From NCBI GenBank assembly GCA_964036045.1, contig OZ038383.1, forward strand, positions 63,183,725-63,247,724: a stretch of DNA of 64,000 nt, in the 5' to 3' direction. Positions 59,691 to 64,000 of this stretch are shown piece by piece (positions within the stretch are counted from its first letter, which is position 1; the number at the start of each line of letters is the position of its first letter). The notes below the pieces were generated by a model. The model was not told where the DNA came from. It was given only the letters and a program-made list of their open reading frames with translations, and ran no database searches. The position numbers and the translations under genes are program-made. Origin of the DNA: Eutreptiella sp. 'Long Island Sound 2002'. Its lineage: Eukaryota > Euglenozoa > Euglenophyceae > Eutreptiales > Eutreptiaceae.

Positions 59691-62600
59691 CCCACACAGC
59701 AGCGGTTACACCCGAGTCCCTCCGGTCCTGCCTGGGCCGCGGAGGGATAGGGACAACCCGTGGGTTCGTCAGGTATTTTTCCTTCCCCCACACAGCGGCG
59801 GTTACACCCGAGTCCCTCGGGTCTAGCCTGGGCCGCCGAGGGATAGGGACGACCCGTGGGTTCGTCAGGTATTTTTCCTTCCCCCACACAGCGGCGTTTA
59901 CACCCGAGTCCCTCCGGTCCAGCCTGGGCCGCGGCGGGATAGGGACGCCCCGTGGGTTCGTCAGGTATTCTTCCTTCCCCCACACAGCGGCGTTTACACC
60001 CGAGTCCCTCCGGTCGAGCCTGGGCCGCGGGGGGATAGGGACGCCCCGTGGGTTCGTCAGGTATTTTTCCTTCCCCCACACAGCGGCGGTTACACCCGAG
60101 TCCCTCCAGTCCAGCCTGGGCGGCGGGGGGAAAGGGACGCCCCGTGGGTTCGTCAGGTATTTTGCCTTCCCCCACACAGCGGCGGTTACACCCGAGTCCC
60201 CCCGGTCCAGCTTGGGCTGCGGAGGGATAGGGACGCCCCGTGGGTTCGCCAGGTATTTCTTCTTCCCCCACACAGCGGCGTTTACACCCGAGTCCCTCCG
60301 GTCCAGCTTGGGCCGCGAAGGGATAGGGATGCCCCGTGGGTTCGTCAGGTATTTTTCCTTCCCCCACACAGCGGCGGTTAAACCCGATTCCCTCCGGTCC
60401 AGCCTGGGCCGCGGAGGGATAGGGACGCCCTGTCGGTTCGTCAGGTATTTTTCCTTCTCCCACACAGCGGCGGTTACACCCGAGTCCCTCCAGTCCAGCC
60501 TGGGCCGCGGAGGGATAGGGACGCCCCGTGGGTTCGTCAGGTATTTTTCCTTCTCCCAGACAGCGGCGTTTACACCCGAGTCCCTCCGGTCCAGCCTGGG
60601 CCGCGGGGGGATAGGGACGCCCCGTGGGTTCGTCAGGTATTTTTTCATTCCCCCACACAGCGGCGGTTACACCCGAGTCCCTCCGGTCCAGCCTGGGCCG
60701 CGGGGGGATAGGGACACCCCGTGGGTTCGTCATGTATTTTTCCTTCCCCCACACAGCGGCGGTTACACCCGAGTCCCCCCGGTCCAGCTCTGGCCGCGGA
60801 GGGATAGGCACGCCCCGTGGGTTCGCCAGGTATTTCTTCTTCCCCCACACAGCGGCATTTACACCCGAGTCCCTCCAGTCCAAGCTTGGGCCGCGAAGGG
60901 ATAGGGATGCCCCGTGGGTTCGTCAGGTATTTTTCCTTCCCCCACACAGCGGCCGTTACACCCGAGTCCCTCTGGTCCAGCCTGGGCCGCGGAGGGATAG
61001 GGACGCCCCGTGGGTTCGTCAGGTATTTTTCCTTCCCCCACACAGCGGCGGTTACACGCCAGTCCCTCCGGTCCAGCCTGGGCTGCGGGGGGATAGGGAC
61101 GCCCCGTGGGTTCGTCAGGTATATTTCCTTCTCCCACACAGCGGCATTTACACCTGAGTCCCTCCGGTCCAGCCTGGGCCGCGAAGGGAAAGGGATGCCC
61201 CGTGGGTTCGTCAGGTATTTTTCCTTCCCCCACACAGCGGCGGTTACACCCGAGTCCCCCCGGTCCAGCTTGGGCTGCGGAGGGATAGGGACGCCCCAAG
61301 GGTTCGCCAGGTATTTCTTCTTCCCCCACACAGCGGCGTTTACACCCGAGTCCCTCCGGTCCAGCTTGGGCCGCGAAGGGATAGGGATGCCCCGTGGGTT
61401 CGTCAGGTATTTTTCCTTCCCCCACACAGCGGCGGTTAAACCCGAGTCCCTCCGGTCCAGCCTGGGCCGCGGAGGGATAGGGACGCCCTGTCGGTTCGTC
61501 AGGTATTTTTCCTTCTCCCACACAGCGGCGGTTACACCCGAGTCCCTCCAGTCCAGCCTGGGCCGCGGAGGGATAGGGACGCCCCGTGGGTTCGTCAGGT
61601 ATTTTTCCTTCTCCCAGACAGCGGCGTTTACACCCGAGTCCCTCCGGTCCAGCCTGGGCCGCGGGGGGATAGGGACGCCCCGTGGGTTCGCCAGGTATTT
61701 CTTCTTCCCCCACACAGCGGCGTTTACACCCGAGTCCCTCCGGTCCAGCTTGGGCCGCGAAGGGATAGGGATGCCCCGTGGGTTCGTCAGGTATTTTTCC
61801 TTCCCCCACACAGCGGCGGTTAAACCCGAGTCCCTCCGGTCCAGCCTGGGCCGCGGAGGGATAGGGACGCCCTGTCGGTTCGTCAGGTATTTTTCCTTCT
61901 CCCACACAGCGGCGGTTACACCCGAGTCCCTCCAGTCCAGCCTGGGCCGCGGAGGGATAGGGACGCCCCGTGGGTTCGTCAGGTATTTTTCCTTCTCCCA
62001 GACAGCGGCGTTTACACCCGAGTCCCTCCGGTCCAGCCTGGGCCGCGGGGGGATAGGGACACCCCGTGGGTTCGTCAGGTATTTTTCCTTCCCCCACACA
62101 GCGGCGGTTACACCCGAGTCCCCCCGGTCCAGCTCGGGCCGCGGAGGGATAGGGACGCCCCGTGGGTTCGCCAGGTATTTCTTCTTCCCCCACACAGCGG
62201 CATTTACACCCGAGTCCCTCCAGTCCAAGCTTGGGCCGCGAAGGGATAGGGATGCCCCGTGGGTTCGTCAGGTATTTTTCCTTCCCCCACACAGCGGCCG
62301 TTACACCCGAGTCCCTCTGGTCCAGCCTGGGCCGCGGAGGGATAGGGACGCCCCGTGGGTTCGTCAGGTATTTTTCCTTCCCCCACACAGCGGCGGTTAC
62401 ACGCCAGTCCCTCCGGTCCAGCCTGGGCTGCGGGGGGATAGGGACGCCCCGTGGGTTCGTCAGGTATATTTCCTTCTCCCACACAGCGGCATTTACACCT
62501 GAGTCCCTCCGGTCCAGCCTGGGCCGCGAAGGGATAGGGATGCCCCGTGGGTTCGTCAGGTATTTTTCCTTCCCCCACGCAGCGGCGGTTACACCCGAGT

Positions 62601-64000
62601 CCCTCCTGTGCAGCCTTGGCCGCGGAGGGGTAGGGACGCCCTGTGGGTTCGTCAGGTATTTTACCTTCCCCCACACAGCGGCGGTTACACCCGAGTCCCT
62701 CCTGTCCAGCTTGGGCTGCAGAGGGATAGGGACGCCCCGTGGGTTCGTCAGGTATTTTTCCTTCCCCAACACAGTGGCAGTTACACCCGAGTTCCGACGG
62801 TCCAGCCTGGGCCGCGAAGGGATAGGGATGCCCCGTGGGTTCGTCAGGTATATTTCCTTCCCCCACACAGCGGCGTTTACACCCAAGTCCCTCCGGTCCA
62901 GCCTGGGCCGCGGGGGGATAGGAACGCCCTGTGGGTTCGTCAAGTATTTTGCCTTTCCCCACACAGCGGCGGTTACACCCGAGTCCCTCCGGTCCAGCCT
63001 GGGCCGGGGGGGGATAGGGACACCCCGTGGGTTTGTCAGGTATTTTTCCTTCCCCCACACAGCGGCGGTTACACCCGAGTCCCTCCAGTCCAGCCTAGGC
63101 CGCGGGGGGATAGGGACGCCCTGTGGGTTCGTCAGGTATTTTTCCTTCCCCCACACAGCGGCGGTTACACCCGAGTCCCTCCGGTCCAGTCTGGGCCGCG
63201 GAGGGATAGGGACGCCCCGTTGGTTCGCCAGGTATTTTTCCTTCCCCCACACAGCGGCGTTTACACCCGAGTCCCTCCGGTCCAGCTTGGGCCGCGGGGG
63301 GATAGGGACGCCCCGTGGGTTTGTCAGGTATTTTTCCTTCCCCCACACAGCGGCGGTTACACCCGAGTCCCTCCGGTCCAGCCTGGGCCGCGGGGGGATA
63401 GGGACGCCCCGTGGGTTCGTCAGGTATTTTGCCTTCCCCCACACAGCGGCGGTTACACCCGAGTCCCCCCGGTCCAGCTTGGGCCGCGGAGGGATGGGGA
63501 CGCCCCGTGCGTTCGCCAGGTATTTCTTCTTCCCCCACACAGCGGCGGTTACACCCCAGTCCCTCCGGTCCAGCTTGGACCGCGAAGTGATAGGGACGCC
63601 CCGTGGGTTCGTCAGGAAATTTTTCCTTCCCCCACACAGCGGCGGTTACACCCGAGTCCCCCCGGTCCAGCCTGGGCCGCGCGGGGATAGGGACGCCCCG
63701 TGGGTTCGTCAGGTGTTTTGTTCTTCCCCCACACAGCGGCGGTTACACCCCAGTCCCTCCGGTCCAGCCTGGGCCGCGGGGGGATACGGACGCCCCGTGG
63801 GTTCGTCAGGTATTTTTCCTTCCCCCACACAGGGGCAGTTACACCCGAGTCCCTCCGGTCCAGCCTGGGCCGCGGGGGGATAGGGACGCCCCGTGGGTTT
63901 GTCAGGTATTTTACCTTCCCCCACACAGCGGCGGTTACACCCGAGTCCCTCCGGTCCAGCCTTGGCTGCGGAGGGATAGGGACACCCCGTGGGTTCGCCA
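59690..64000. repeat. 96-bp minisatellite running off the right edge
   Basis: About 45 units of 96 bp contain CACACAGCGG, ACACCCGAGTCCC, GGGATAGGGACGCCCCGTGG and GTTCGTCAGGTATTTTTCCT. As 96 is divisible by 3 and stop codons are absent from the unit, at least four of six frames stay open for 350-890 codons; these are not taken as genes. Higher-order copies are visible: a four-unit (384 bp) block repeats in tandem near 61.31-62.08 kb, and the block at ~60.82-61.2 kb recurs 1345 bp later (14 units plus one extra base). Confidence 0.95.

Noticed and set aside
59681-63926. Long open frames on both strands in the right-hand satellite
   Set aside because: They follow from a stop-free 96-bp tandem unit; sense and antisense frames are equally long and no domain is present.
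59690-64000. Regular spacing suggesting a CRISPR array
   Set aside because: Whole 96-bp units repeat with scattered point changes; there are no unique spacers, and the context is eukaryotic.

Overview
The window reads as eukaryotic nuclear DNA from a large, repeat-rich genome. Ty3-type and Helitron-type elements, a Merlin-type transposon, long (AT)n and (GT)n tracts, minisatellites and GT-AG exon-like blocks are all present; there are no bacterial operons and no rRNA genes. The mix would suit a large algal or protist genome, but the host cannot be named from sequence alone. Almost every coding region belongs to a mobile element.

Layout. 0-3.2 kb: a gag-like reading frame of one Ty3-type retroelement (minus strand), leaving the window to the left. 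3.2-6.7 kb: no gene seen. 6.7-14.2 kb: a second Ty3/chromovirus-type element (minus strand) with gag, protease-RT and RNaseH-integrase-chromodomain blocks, all in one frame but separated by UGA codons. 14.7 kb: a tRNA-like sequence. 15-49 kb: an end-to-end chain of related elements, nearly every junction being an (AT)n microsatellite. Their ends carry the inverted 14-mer CTACACCCCTCTCC. A Merlin-type transposon (17.9-19.1 kb) and a 3.1 kb GC-rich insertion with a 12-bp target duplication (25.4-28.6 kb) lie inside the chain. 49-55 kb: about seven copies of a ~720 bp tandem unit with strong hairpins. 55-59.2 kb: exon-like blocks mixed with microsatellites and a long inverted repeat. 59.4-64 kb: a ~91 bp and then a 96 bp minisatellite running off the right edge.

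The main discovery candidate is the ~15 kb element at 33.8-48.9 kb. It encodes a Helitron-type protein (HUH nuclease with an HLH motif and a paired-tyrosine motif, then a PIF1 helicase) with an unusual Lys-rich repeat N-terminus. Beside it lie frames for a SAP domain, a Ulp1/C48-like cysteine protease and a J-domain; a GRF-type zinc-finger protein; a small ORF; and an F-box-like/leucine-rich-repeat protein. A conserved ~23 bp element containing GTGTACTCTTAACGGAGTT sits almost always 35-37 nt before the start codons and is also amplified in tandem arrays. Two shorter elements in the window are internal-deletion derivatives of the same family, and several ~1.2 kb elements share its left end. This copy is damaged: two in-frame TAG codons in Rep-Hel and frameshifts in the protease and LRR genes.
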